Assembly (NCBI GenBank): GCA_965199895.1 | Contig: CBDATJ010000008.1 | Span: 155,678-219,677 of the forward strand | Reading direction: 5' to 3' | Length of the DNA stretch: 64,000 nucleotides | Source of the DNA: Bin55 sp965199895 | GTDB lineage: Bacteria; Pseudomonadota; Gammaproteobacteria; Pseudomonadales; Azotimanducaceae | Shown: positions 8,312 through 16,273 of the stretch, piece after piece | How positions within the stretch are numbered: position 1 is the stretch's first letter | How the letters are laid out: the number at the start of each line of letters is the position of its first letter | Position numbers and translations under genes: made by a program | Notes under the pieces: generated by a model | Databases searched by the model: none | What the model was told of the DNA's origin: nothing | Seen by the model: the letters and a program-made list of their open reading frames with translations, nothing else

Positions 8312-9378
8312 ACACCAATGTGCCATTGATCGGGTACTTCGTGAGAATCGTAGGGAGTCACGAGTAAGTCTTGTTTTGTCCCATCTTCGAAGTGAATGGT
8401 AGTTTCAACGCTGGGCTCACCTCGTCCCTGGCTATAGCGAGCGGCTAATTTGGCAGCAATCTGAATATCGTCTGCATTGGGTTCACCGTCGACAAGGGTC
8501 ACTGGACCGATATGACTGGTGACATCAATGTGAGTGAAACGTTTCGTATACCCCCGTAGAAAATGGTTCTCACCAGATTCTCGCCCCACAATCAGCTTGA
8601 ATCTTTGATTGGGCCGTATGTGTCGTCCCACTTTAAGCAACAAGATGTCGTCTAATTCATACTCTCTAGAGCCACGCGCAGCCCAAAGGTCTTTAAGTTT
8701 GCTGGAATAGCAGTCATTGGTCAAGAAACAACAACCACCCGCGGGTTGAGCATAGTCTGAGAACCCAAGTTCTTCCGCCAGTTTGATTTGCGGTTTTCGA
8801 GTTCGACCGTTGAACATAGGGAGTTTTGCCCGGTCTACCCAACCGTTTCGTTCGGGCAGAGTTGGTGGAAAGTGTGCAGCACACAGGGGTCGCAATAACC
8901 GATCATGAACACCTGAATCACTGACAATAATGGGCATCGCATCGCGACTTTGGGATTTTGGGCGCTGTCCAAGAACTTCACCAGTGATCGCAAATTCGTA
9001 CTTGGAACCATCGAATGCGACTAAATCCATAGCTCTTGAAACCATGAAAATTTTGCAGTCAAGACAAGGGTTGAGATTTTTGCCGTATCCATGTTTCGGA
9101 TTGAGTACTACCTCCTTGTATGGTTCGACTACATCGACGATGTGGAGTTTGATACCTAATTGGTCGGCTACCCACAAAGCATTGTTTCTTGGTCCTTTCC
9201 CGCGCTTTCGTTTCTCCCGTAGAGCATGAGTGTGCCCTTCTACACAGAATCCCGTATAGAAATTGACACCTTCTACTTCCACCCCCTGGTTCATAACCAC
9301 TTTTGCTGCAAGCATGGAGTCGAGGCCACCCGATATTAGGGCAATGGCTTTGGGCTTATTGGGTGTCAACTTTTCCAC
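8308..9378 (-). CDS. PP-loop (ThiI/MnmA-like) tRNA thiolation enzyme with C-terminal NFACT-R/DUF814-like domain
   Basis: 356 residues, GTG start. The N-terminal SGGLDS PP-loop (residues 16-21) binds ATP and adenylates the tRNA base in this superfamily. C105-x-x-C108 in NPCLDC may be the sulfur-carrying or metal-binding pair, and a GGCCFL motif follows around residue 215. The C-terminal third (from about GRHIRPNQRFKLIVGR) resembles the NFACT-R (DUF814) domain of NFACT proteins. I recall NFACT-R fusions to thiouridine synthases being described but cannot check it here. Overlap with a TusA gene (ATGA) supports a sulfur-transfer role on tRNA. The exact nucleotide modified is unknown. Confidence 0.8.
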   Translation of the reverse strand: MEKLTPNKPKAIALISGGLDSMLAAKVVMNQGVEVEGVNFYTGFCVEGHTHALREKRKRGKGPRNNALWVADQLGIKLHIVDVVEPYKEVVLNPKHGYGKNLNPCLDCKIFMVSRAMDLVAFDGSKYEFAITGEVLGQRPKSQSRDAMPIIVSDSGVHDRLLRPLCAAHFPPTLPERNGWVDRAKLPMFNGRTRKPQIKLAEELGFSDYAQPAGGCCFLTNDCYSSKLKDLWAARGSREYELDDILLLKVGRHIRPNQRFKLIVGRESGENHFLRGYTKRFTHIDVTSHIGPVTLVDGEPNADDIQIAAKLAARYSQGRGEPSVETTIHFEDGTKQDLLVTPYDSHEVPDQWHIGV

Positions 9379-9413
9379 TTAAAATTCCGCATGAATCGTA
9401 AGGGATTTCGCTT

Positions 9414-9854
9414 TTGAGAGCACTGTTACAACGAGTGACTTCAGCTCGGGTATTGATCGACAAACAGGTAGTAGCATCGATCGACTATGGACTATTGGTA
9501 TTTGTTGCAGTGATGAGTGGAGATACTCAAGAGAAAGCGAGTTGGTTGGCAAAGAAAATTGTAAACCATCGTATCTTTGAAGGGGATGGTTACCCCATGA
9601 ATCGCTCTGTTGTCGACGTTGGGGGGCAAATCTTGATCGTTTCTCAATTCACACTCGCTGCTGAAGCAAAGAAAGGGAATCGCCCCAATTTCTCCAAAGC
9701 GGAACATCCTGATACAGCCAAGGTCATTTATGATGGATTCGTAGCAGAAGTGACCCGACTGGTTGACCACGTCCAAGAGGGTTTGTTTGGTGCTGATATG
9801 CAAGTAGAGTTAGTCAATGACGGTCCGGTTACGATTCTTTTGGAGTCTTCGTAA
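9414..9854 (+). CDS. dtd: D-aminoacyl-tRNA deacylase
   Basis: 146 residues, the family norm. Dtd removes D-amino acids (and glycine from mischarged tRNA-Ala), protecting translation. The two signature motifs are present: SQFTL (77-81) and the C-terminal NDGPVT containing the Gly-cis-Pro pair. Start is TTG at 9414, since the conserved N-terminus MRALLQRV begins exactly there. The gene stands alone on the plus strand; its 3' end overlaps tatC by 26 bases in a convergent arrangement. Confidence 0.96.
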   Translation: MRALLQRVTSARVLIDKQVVASIDYGLLVFVAVMSGDTQEKASWLAKKIVNHRIFEGDGYPMNRSVVDVGGQILIVSQFTLAAEAKKGNRPNFSKAEHPDTAKVIYDGFVAEVTRLVDHVQEGLFGADMQVELVNDGPVTILLESS

Positions 9855-10647
9855 TCAAGCGAGCAAATACCAGACCAAATTCATACAACATCCACGCAGG
9901 GATTGCGAGCAAGATTTGAGAGATCACGTCGGGTGGGGTGAGTAGCATCCCCAGGATGAAGCACGACACAAAAATGTAGGGTCTAGCTTTGCTCAGTGTT
10001 TTTACGGTCGTGAGCCGCGTTGCCACCAATAGTACGATTGCTATGGGAATCTCGAATACCACACCAAATGCAAAGAAGATCTTTAAGACAAACGACAGAT
10101 AACTGTTGATATCAGTCATCCATTCGACATTATGCGGAGTAATCGCTGCAAAGAATGCGAAGACTAGCGGAAAGATCACGTAATAAGCGAAGGCTATCCC
10201 CAAATAAAACAATAACACACTGGACACCAGGAGTGGAACAGTGAACTTTTTTTCTTTCAAGTACAGTCCGGGTGCAATGAATTTCCAGATCTGATGCAGT
10301 ATGTAAGGCATACTGGTGAACACAGCTAGGAACAGTGCTAATGTCAGGGGAACGAGTAAGGGTGAAGCAACATCAATCGCGATCATCTCACCGGTATTCA
10401 GATTCACTAGCAAGGGTTGTGCAAAAAACACATAGACATCATTGCAGAAGATCAAATAAGGGATAAACAGTACTAGAACTGCGACTGCTGATTTGAGTAC
10501 ACAGTTGCGAAGTGCGATCAGATGAGAGATGAGCGGTTGCTCATCAGCATCTATCGCTGCATCATGTGCTTCTTCACGGTTCTCGTGATGACGGGAACCC
10601 TTCGATTCATCTTTGAGCGGCAGGTTTCGCTTCTTGAACATCGTCAT
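9829..10647 (-). CDS. tatC: Twin-arginine translocase subunit TatC
   Basis: About 270 residues with six hydrophobic segments. TatC is the receptor for twin-arginine signal peptides in the inner membrane. The conserved core starts at QPLISHLIALR, which here is preceded by about 37 polar, charged residues, longer than usual. No start codon exists between the conserved core and the two in-frame ATGs at 10647 and 10641, so the extension is probably real. The gene overlaps tatB by about 40 bases. Confidence 0.95.
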   Translation of the reverse strand: MTMFKKRNLPLKDESKGSRHHENREEAHDAAIDADEQPLISHLIALRNCVLKSAVAVLVLFIPYLIFCNDVYVFFAQPLLVNLNTGEMIAIDVASPLLVPLTLALFLAVFTSMPYILHQIWKFIAPGLYLKEKKFTVPLLVSSVLLFYLGIAFAYYVIFPLVFAFFAAITPHNVEWMTDINSYLSFVLKIFFAFGVVFEIPIAIVLLVATRLTTVKTLSKARPYIFVSCFILGMLLTPPDVISQILLAIPAWMLYEFGLVFARLITKTPKES

Positions 10648-10987
10648 CGTTTACGTTGTCTTGTTTGGATGATGGTGAAGCGGACGTTTCTGATTGAGAT
10701 TTTTTGATACTATCGAGTGGTGAGACAGTCGCCTCTTCAAGTATAGAGTTAGATTCTTTTTCAATGGCTTTCATTTCAGCCATGATTTGTTCGTTGTGTA
10801 ATTGTCTGCGCACTTCATCCATGCCGACTTCCCGTTCAACTTCTTGTCTCAAGTTGTGGTAAGCGCGTCGAAGTCGACCCCCCCATAGTCCGACGGTTCT
10901 TGCCACCGTGGGGAGTTGTGTTGGCCCGAGTATTACGAGTCCTACAAGTAGGACAACGAGAAACTCGATCCCGCCAAATTCAAACAC
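10607..10987 (-). CDS. tatB: Twin-arginine translocase subunit TatB
   Basis: 126 residues from GTG 10987, so the protein starts with FEFGGIEFLVVLLVGL. The single N-terminal membrane helix, the LGPTQLP hinge and the amphipathic helix with a long acidic tail are typical for TatB. Longer upstream frames would put a charged, non-homologous leader in front and are rejected. The start lies inside the tatA stop (GTGTTTGA), giving an 8-base overlap and probable translational coupling. Confidence 0.93.
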   Translation of the reverse strand: MFEFGGIEFLVVLLVGLVILGPTQLPTVARTVGLWGGRLRRAYHNLRQEVEREVGMDEVRRQLHNEQIMAEMKAIEKESNSILEEATVSPLDSIKKSQSETSASPSSKQDNVNDDDVQEAKPAAQR

Positions 10988-11198
10988 TTTTCTCCGAAGT
11001 CGGAGTGGATTCAGCTTCTTCTGATTTTGGGTCTTCAGCTTCTTGCTTTTGTTCTCTTTCGGTGAGTGAGTTCCTAAAACCTTTGATCGCTTCACCGAGG
11101 CTTTTACCCATTCCTGCGATCCGTTTTGGACCGAAGATGACCAAGACCACAATGAGTGCGCCGGCTATAACGAGAATTTCGAACACCCCCGGACGCAT
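10980..11198 (-). CDS. tatA: Twin-arginine translocase subunit TatA
   Basis: 72 residues: short periplasmic N-terminus, one membrane helix, FGPKRIAGMGKSLGEA hinge/amphipathic helix, and a charged tail. TatA oligomers form the transport path for folded proteins. ATG 11198 has AGGAG close upstream. First gene of a tatA-tatB-tatC operon. Confidence 0.95.
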   Translation of the reverse strand: MRPGVFEILVIAGALIVVLVIFGPKRIAGMGKSLGEAIKGFRNSLTEREQKQEAEDPKSEEAESTPTSEKSV

Positions 11199-11284
11199 AA
11201 GATTTCTCCTTAAAGCTCTTCGCTGTTATGATACTAAATTGGGGTGACTAACGAGCGACTGCTGTGTCTAAACCAATGATACTG

Positions 11285-11313
11285 TTGGAAAATCGTCACC
11301 AGGTGAGTATTTT
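11285..11313 (+). promoter_or_regulatory. Possible sigma-70 promoter of the sigma-region-4 protein gene
   Basis: TTGGAA (11285-11290), 17-base spacer, TATTTT (11308-11313). Both hexamers match the consensus at four of six positions. It lies about 135 bases upstream of the gene at 11448, in the divergent gap to tatA. Seen by eye only. Confidence 0.3.
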
Positions 11314-11447
11314 AGTACCTTTTTTACCCAAATAAATTAATAATATGGCATAATGACGCACTCGTTCCTAAGCAAGTTGTATTCACACATGCAATAGTGG
11401 TGGTTTGAGCCCGATATTTGGGAGGAAATTTTATCCAATCCTAGGCC

Positions 11448-12953
11448 ATGGCAGAGAATAACCAAAAAGAAGAAACCCGACTGGTAAGCCGAGCCAATTT
11501 TGTGGACGATCCAGATGCTACGTTGGAACAAGCGTTAGATCAACTTTTATCATTGATCCTTGTCGATTATTCCCCGCTACACATAGCTGCATTGAGCCGT
11601 CGTTTAGGTTGGAGTGGCCACCCACCCATCACCTTACAAGAAGCAGGCAATCGGGCTAATGTGACTCGGGAAAGAATTCGACAAATCGAAGCACGCATTA
11701 AGCGGGAGCTGCGAGTTCATGTTCCGCATCCCGTTAAGCGACTGGTTGCAGCTCTCCCCCAACGAAATCCCGAACTTTGGTCAATAGTCTCCCATAGATT
11801 AGTGTACGAAAAGATTACCCAGGATCCTTGGAGCATCAGCGCTATCAAGTTTTTGCTTGAACAAGCGGGTTACGACGAGTGGTTGTTCCGTGAGTCGCGT
11901 CCGGACAGTATTGTCGGCCGATATCGCGATCCGTACTTGATTCATATGCCAGCGATTGTGAATCTTGCCATGAGAATCTGTCGTTCTTGTGGTGCTGCTT
12001 CTTTGTCTCACATCTCAGAGGAACTGCAAACGAGCTTGTCTGATCCTCCCGATAGACCCATACCACTATTCGTTTTACGCAAGATGCTGTCCTGTATAGA
12101 AGACATCAAGTTTTTGGACAATGACTATATCTGGGTTCCCGTCACTTCCACCAAGCGCGTTCGAGTCCAAAACGTTGCACGAAAAATGTTGTCAGTCAAT
12201 CGCCCGTTAAATCTAGAGGACATCAAGGTTGGTTTGACGCGAAAGTTCTCATTCCGCAACAAGACAGGAAGCTCGACCTACGAGGGTATTGTGCCTCCAG
12301 TTGAGATTCTTCGGAAGTTATTTAATAGCTACAAAGAGTTTTCCGTTTCCAGTGAGGACCTAGTTGATTTCGTGGGTGATTTGTCCCCTGAAACTGAGTT
12401 GACCAAACCCGAGCTGGGTATATATGAAGCATTTCAACACTATAGACATCGAGCATTGAATCGACAGCGCATCAAAGAATTTGTTGGTTCCCGAAGTATC
12501 AACATGAGTAGCTTCGAAGTTGAGATGACCTATAGTCCCATCGTCACCAAGTTGCGACAAAACGTCTGGTCCCTCGTCGGAACCAACCTAACTCAAAAAG
12601 ACATTGATCGAGTCCAGCACAGGAATCAGAGGAGAAAGTTTCAGAGACGACTCATTGATTATGGTTTTCGACCCAATGGGGACTTAGCTCTCGTATTTAA
12701 ACTTCCCAGCTTTGTCCATAACTTTGTTGCCAGTGTGCCTTCCGAAATGGGCGGAGTGAAGCAAGAAATGGTTATCAAAACCCAAAGTGGAGTGACTCTT
12801 CGTTGCAAGAATGGAGCGATGTTTGGTTTTGGGAAGTTCCTTTCTCGAACCGAGTGGAAAGAAGGTGACTTTTTGGTGTTAGACGTAAACCTTGAGAATC
12901 ACACCTTTAATTGGTTTACCACCACCCAACTACCTGCACCGATTTCCCGCTAA
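11448..12953 (+). CDS. Uncharacterised protein with sigma-70 region-4-like helix-turn-helix
   Basis: 501 residues, not a family I can name. Residues 60-88 read like region 4.2 of primary sigma factors (ITLQEAGNRANVTRERIRQI), the helix that reads a -35 element. No sigma region 2 (core-binding, -10 melting) is seen, so it is not a sigma factor. The rest looks alpha-helical with charged segments that could be further winged-helix units (about 165-235 and 335-390), ending in a small beta-rich C-terminal part (about 425-500). A DNA-binding regulator is the simplest reading. It stands alone between tatABC (divergent) and ubiB (convergent, 4 bases apart). Confidence 0.8.
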   Translation: MAENNQKEETRLVSRANFVDDPDATLEQALDQLLSLILVDYSPLHIAALSRRLGWSGHPPITLQEAGNRANVTRERIRQIEARIKRELRVHVPHPVKRLVAALPQRNPELWSIVSHRLVYEKITQDPWSISAIKFLLEQAGYDEWLFRESRPDSIVGRYRDPYLIHMPAIVNLAMRICRSCGAASLSHISEELQTSLSDPPDRPIPLFVLRKMLSCIEDIKFLDNDYIWVPVTSTKRVRVQNVARKMLSVNRPLNLEDIKVGLTRKFSFRNKTGSSTYEGIVPPVEILRKLFNSYKEFSVSSEDLVDFVGDLSPETELTKPELGIYEAFQHYRHRALNRQRIKEFVGSRSINMSSFEVEMTYSPIVTKLRQNVWSLVGTNLTQKDIDRVQHRNQRRKFQRRLIDYGFRPNGDLALVFKLPSFVHNFVASVPSEMGGVKQEMVIKTQSGVTLRCKNGAMFGFGKFLSRTEWKEGDFLVLDVNLENHTFNWFTTTQLPAPISR

Positions 12954-12957
12954 GCTG

Positions 12958-14574
12958 CTAACTGCTCAAGACGAGTACGACTCCACTCACTGCGACCGTG
13001 AAATAGATTGCGGAGTAGAGAGTCACATCACTGGGAAAATCAGTAAAGATCGTATACGGGACGATAAATAGCACCATCGCCCAGCCAAATACTCGGCGAA
13101 TAACCCTGCGTTTCTTAGCGTTCTTACGCAGTTCAATAAATTCTTCTAACTGTTTGCTTTGATAACTGGTTTTGTGTTCGAGGCGTTGAATGGTCCTCCG
13201 CGCGGTGACCAACAGTTCGGGAAGCAGTGCGATTTCCAGTACAAGCTTTGGGGCGTTATCAAGTATGGCAGTGATGGTGGATGAAATTCCGTATTTCTCT
13301 TTCATCCAACGTTCCATAAATGGTTTCGCGGTAGCCCACAGGTCTAAATTAGGATCTAGTTGTCTACCCAAGCCTTCGATATTGAGAAGAGTTTTCTGAA
13401 GCAGTACCAGCTGTGGTTGTACTTCCATATGAAAGCGTCGTGCAGCGTTGAACCACTTCAACAATAACAGACCAAATGAAATCTCGGATAGAGGTTGCTC
13501 GAAGAACGGCTCGCAGGCTTCTCGTATCACCTGTTCGAATTCTTCGGTGTCACCTTCATGGGGAATCCAGCCGAATTCAACGTGTAGTCGTGCAATTTCG
13601 CCGTAATCTCGATCAAAGAACGCTACGAGATTGCGTGCTAAAAACGTTTGATCTTCTTCCGACAGAGTCCCCATAATCGCACAATCCACCGCCATGTAGG
13701 AGGGGTTGTTCGGTACCGAGATATCGACAAAGATGTTTCCCGGGTGCATGTCTGCATGGAAATAGTTGTGCTGGAATACTTGTGTGAAAAAGGTTTCAAC
13801 TCCACGCTTGGCAAGTAACGCAAGATCAGTTCCATTTTCCTGAAGCTCGTCGATAGCAGAAATAGGTACTCCTTTGATCTTCTCCATGACGAGGATGCGT
13901 TTCCTGGAGAGGTGGTGATAGACACGGGGAACGTACAACAGTGGTGAATGAGTGAAGTTGTTTCTGAGTCTAGTCGTGCTCAAACCTTCGAGTTCAAGGT
14001 CCAGTTCATCTAGGATGGTGCGTTCGTAGTGATCGACCACTTCACACACGTGAAGCTGTCTGGCAATGGGGAAATGCCGTTCCAGAAATTTAGAGGCCTT
14101 TTTCATTAACCTCAAATCAGCGAAGATCGTCTCCTCAACATCGGGACGAAGTACTTTGATGACTACTTCTTCACCAGAGTCTAAGGTCGCACTATGCACC
14201 TGCGCTAAAGAAGCGGATGCCAGAGGCTCGTCGTCGAAGGTTGTAAAGTAGTCAGAGATTGAGCCACCCAGTTCTTTCTCAATGAGTGCAATCGCTGTTT
14301 TTGAATCAAGCGGCGGTACTTTGTCTTGAAGAGTCGCCAATTCGTCAGCAAAGTCGGCTCGAAGTATGTCTCGACGTGTGGAAAGAGCTTGCCCAATTTT
14401 GACCGAGATCGGGCCCAGTCGAATCATAGCTTCCTTCAGCCGAACCGCAGAAGGTTTTTTCGGTTTAGGAAGATAGGTTGTGGGTAAGAGCCAACGAGAC
14501 CAATGGTCAGCGAGTAGCTCCGCAACCGTTGTGTCTAGTCTATACCGGAACCCGATGAATACGAAACGGAACAA
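12958..14574 (-). CDS. ubiB: Ubiquinone biosynthesis ATPase/kinase-like protein UbiB
   Basis: 538 residues. UbiB is an ADCK-family ATPase needed for coenzyme Q hydroxylation steps. The hallmark KxGQ motif is seen in SVKIGQALSTRRD, with the HADMHPGNIF catalytic loop later and two hydrophobic segments at the C-terminus for membrane anchoring. TTG start, fitting the known N-terminus. Last gene of the ubiE-ubiJ-ubiB set, 13 bases after ubiJ. Confidence 0.95.
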   Translation of the reverse strand: MFRFVFIGFRYRLDTTVAELLADHWSRWLLPTTYLPKPKKPSAVRLKEAMIRLGPISVKIGQALSTRRDILRADFADELATLQDKVPPLDSKTAIALIEKELGGSISDYFTTFDDEPLASASLAQVHSATLDSGEEVVIKVLRPDVEETIFADLRLMKKASKFLERHFPIARQLHVCEVVDHYERTILDELDLELEGLSTTRLRNNFTHSPLLYVPRVYHHLSRKRILVMEKIKGVPISAIDELQENGTDLALLAKRGVETFFTQVFQHNYFHADMHPGNIFVDISVPNNPSYMAVDCAIMGTLSEEDQTFLARNLVAFFDRDYGEIARLHVEFGWIPHEGDTEEFEQVIREACEPFFEQPLSEISFGLLLLKWFNAARRFHMEVQPQLVLLQKTLLNIEGLGRQLDPNLDLWATAKPFMERWMKEKYGISSTITAILDNAPKLVLEIALLPELLVTARRTIQRLEHKTSYQSKQLEEFIELRKNAKKRRVIRRVFGWAMVLFIVPYTIFTDFPSDVTLYSAIYFTVAVSGVVLVLSS

Positions 14575-14587
14575 CGGATCAGTTTAG

Positions 14588-15121
14588 TTAGTTTTTCTCT
14601 AGATTACTGAGCCGATCTTCTAGGTCAAGGATGGTCTTTTGGGACTCTCTCAATTGTTCTTCTAGCTCTTCGATGCGCTCATGGTCGACTTTGTTAGTCG
14701 TGAGTTCACTCGCCAATCCTTCTAGAGCTGACTTAGTCGCCGCAATACAGTATTCTGCTGTCATTTTGGACTTTTCAGCTAGTGTATCGGCCGCACTAAA
14801 GTCCGGGACCAGAAATGATCGTACTGACTCTAGCAGAGATACATCACCAACAACATCGACATCACCATGATTGGAAATGAAGAATGTTCCCAGATCAATG
14901 AACGTACCAGTAATGGTTAAATCTGGTGTATTTTCGGAATAGTTTGCGACTCTAGCGCTTTCATCCTCAAATAGGATGTAGTAATTTTGGTCTTCGATAC
15001 TCAGTTGGATGAGTTTTTCTGAAAGAGACGCTGCGGTTTTTCGAGCACTGGGATCGATAGCAATTCTAGCTCTTAGAGCGGCTTCTAATCCGCTTAAAAC
15101 AGTAGATTGAACAATAGTCAT
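14588..15121 (-). CDS. ubiJ: Ubiquinone biosynthesis accessory factor UbiJ
   Basis: 177 residues: an SCP2-type lipid-binding domain (about 10-110) followed by a C-terminal coiled coil (about 140-175, EELEEQLRESQKTILDLE). UbiJ binds polyprenyl intermediates and, with UbiK, organises the soluble Ubi complex. ATG 15121 overlaps the ubiE stop as ATGA. Position between ubiE and ubiB is diagnostic. Confidence 0.92.
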   Translation of the reverse strand: MTIVQSTVLSGLEAALRARIAIDPSARKTAASLSEKLIQLSIEDQNYYILFEDESARVANYSENTPDLTITGTFIDLGTFFISNHGDVDVVGDVSLLESVRSFLVPDFSAADTLAEKSKMTAEYCIAATKSALEGLASELTTNKVDHERIEELEEQLRESQKTILDLEDRLSNLEKN

Positions 15122-15831
15122 TTGACACCTGTATGAATGGCAACAATACCTCCTAGGAGGTTATCGTATTGAGAGTAATGAAATCCTGCATATTCTACCA
15201 GAGCTTTGAGTTCATCTTGAGTGGTGTGGGTGTCTATACTACTCACCAAGTATTCATATGGTTTAGTGTCGCCAACCACAGCTGACCCCAACAGAGGCCA
15301 TAGCCGCCGATATGAGTGGAAGGCGGAATTGAGCCCAGGTGAAGTGGGATGAGCAAATTCTAGGATAGACAGCCGACCCTGCGCTTTGAGGACACGGTAA
15401 CACTCAGCAAGTGCTGCTTGCTTATCTGCAACATTGCGAATACCAAATGCCATAGAGATACAGTCGTATGAGTGGTCGGGTAGGGGCATGGCTTCAACGT
15501 TCGCGACAACGAACTGCACTTCAGCATAGCCAGCTTCAATCAACCGATCTCTGCCTTCAACCGTCATTCGTTCATTGACGTCGAGTACCGTCACTGAACC
15601 CGTGTCACCGACACTTTCGACCAACAGTTTTGCTATGTCTCCCGTGCCTCCGGCTACGTCTAGGACATCGTCTCCTTCGTGAACACTAGTGGACTCGCAG
15701 AAAATTCTCTTCAAGATACGGTGAGTACCCAATGACATAAGGTCATTCATCAAGTCATAACGTTTGGAAACTTGATCAAAAACCCTGTTAACCTCTAGGT
15801 TGTGGTTTGCGTGTTCTTTCTGTCGGTTCAT
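15118..15831 (-). CDS. ubiE: Ubiquinone/menaquinone C-methyltransferase UbiE
   Basis: 237 residues from ATG 15831; an upstream in-frame extension of 18 residues is not homologous. Class I SAM-dependent methyltransferase with the DVAGGTGDIA SAM-binding loop, NDLMSLGTHR near the N-terminus and MAFGIRNV, all family signatures. It methylates the 2-polyprenyl-1,4-benzoquinol ring. Lies 35 bases after the DUF971 gene and is coupled to ubiJ. Confidence 0.96.
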   Translation of the reverse strand: MNRQKEHANHNLEVNRVFDQVSKRYDLMNDLMSLGTHRILKRIFCESTSVHEGDDVLDVAGGTGDIAKLLVESVGDTGSVTVLDVNERMTVEGRDRLIEAGYAEVQFVVANVEAMPLPDHSYDCISMAFGIRNVADKQAALAECYRVLKAQGRLSILEFAHPTSPGLNSAFHSYRRLWPLLGSAVVGDTKPYEYLVSSIDTHTTQDELKALVEYAGFHYSQYDNLLGGIVAIHTGVK

Positions 15832-15866
15832 GATGGGCTTGATGATACAAACACCTGCTAGGCAAG

Positions 15867-16250
15867 CTATTGATCGGGAGTCCAATTCCCGACAGAAATT
15901 TTAGCCAATCTAGAAGCGTTGGCTTCACTTAACTTCTGCAGATATTGACTCCAATTTTTCTCTTGATTATCAGCTAATTCCTTGAGGTATTCCCATGAGA
16001 AGATTCCACTGTCGTGACCATCGGAGAACACAATTCGTACGGCGTAGTTGCCCACAGCGTCAACTGATCGAATTTCGACGTTTTTCTTGCCAGTTTGTAG
16101 GATTTGTTGAGCGGGTGTGTGTCCTCTCACTTCAGCCGAAGGCGAGTAAACTCTCATATACTCGGCCGTAAGTTCGATTTTCGGACAGGAGGGGAAAGTT
16201 ATCTGCAGTATACGAGACTGAGACAAGTACTTGATTTCGCTGGGTATCAG
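15867..16250 (-). CDS. DUF971 protein, probable CTG start
   Basis: About 127 residues. DUF971 (GBBH-like N-terminal) family: small zinc-binding or Fe-S-associated domain of unclear role, usually encoded between hslU and ubiE as here. Family motifs RVYSPSAEVRGH, LQTGKKNV, GNYAVRIVFSDGHDSGI are present. The only standard start (TTG 16226) has no ribosome-binding site and would cut off the conserved PSEIKYLSQS segment (relatives read P-T-x-I-x-L). CTG at 16250 restores that segment and has a perfect AGGAG eight bases upstream. ATA at 16247 is the alternative. The gene follows the hslU stop closely. Confidence 0.85.
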   Translation of the reverse strand: MIPSEIKYLSQSRILQITFPSCPKIELTAEYMRVYSPSAEVRGHTPAQQILQTGKKNVEIRSVDAVGNYAVRIVFSDGHDSGIFSWEYLKELADNQEKNWSQYLQKLSEANASRLAKISVGNWTPDQ

Positions 16251-16258
16251 TGGCAGTT

Positions 16259-16263
16259 CTCCT
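16259..16263 (-). promoter_or_regulatory. Strong ribosome-binding site that decides the DUF971 start
   Basis: AGGAG on the minus strand, 8 bases before CTG 16250 and 11 before ATA 16247. No ATG, GTG or TTG lies at a workable distance in frame. It also overlaps the region just after the hslU stop. Confidence 0.75.
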
Positions 16264-16273
16264 AGATTCCGAC

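Noticed and set aside
8080..8402. Plus-strand open frames across tusA
   Set aside because: They are antisense to tusA and the PP-loop gene, which have clear family motifs; no ribosome-binding site or known motif.
10988..11152. Long N-terminal extension of TatB
   Set aside because: It runs through tatA in another frame; TatB proteins begin right at the membrane helix.
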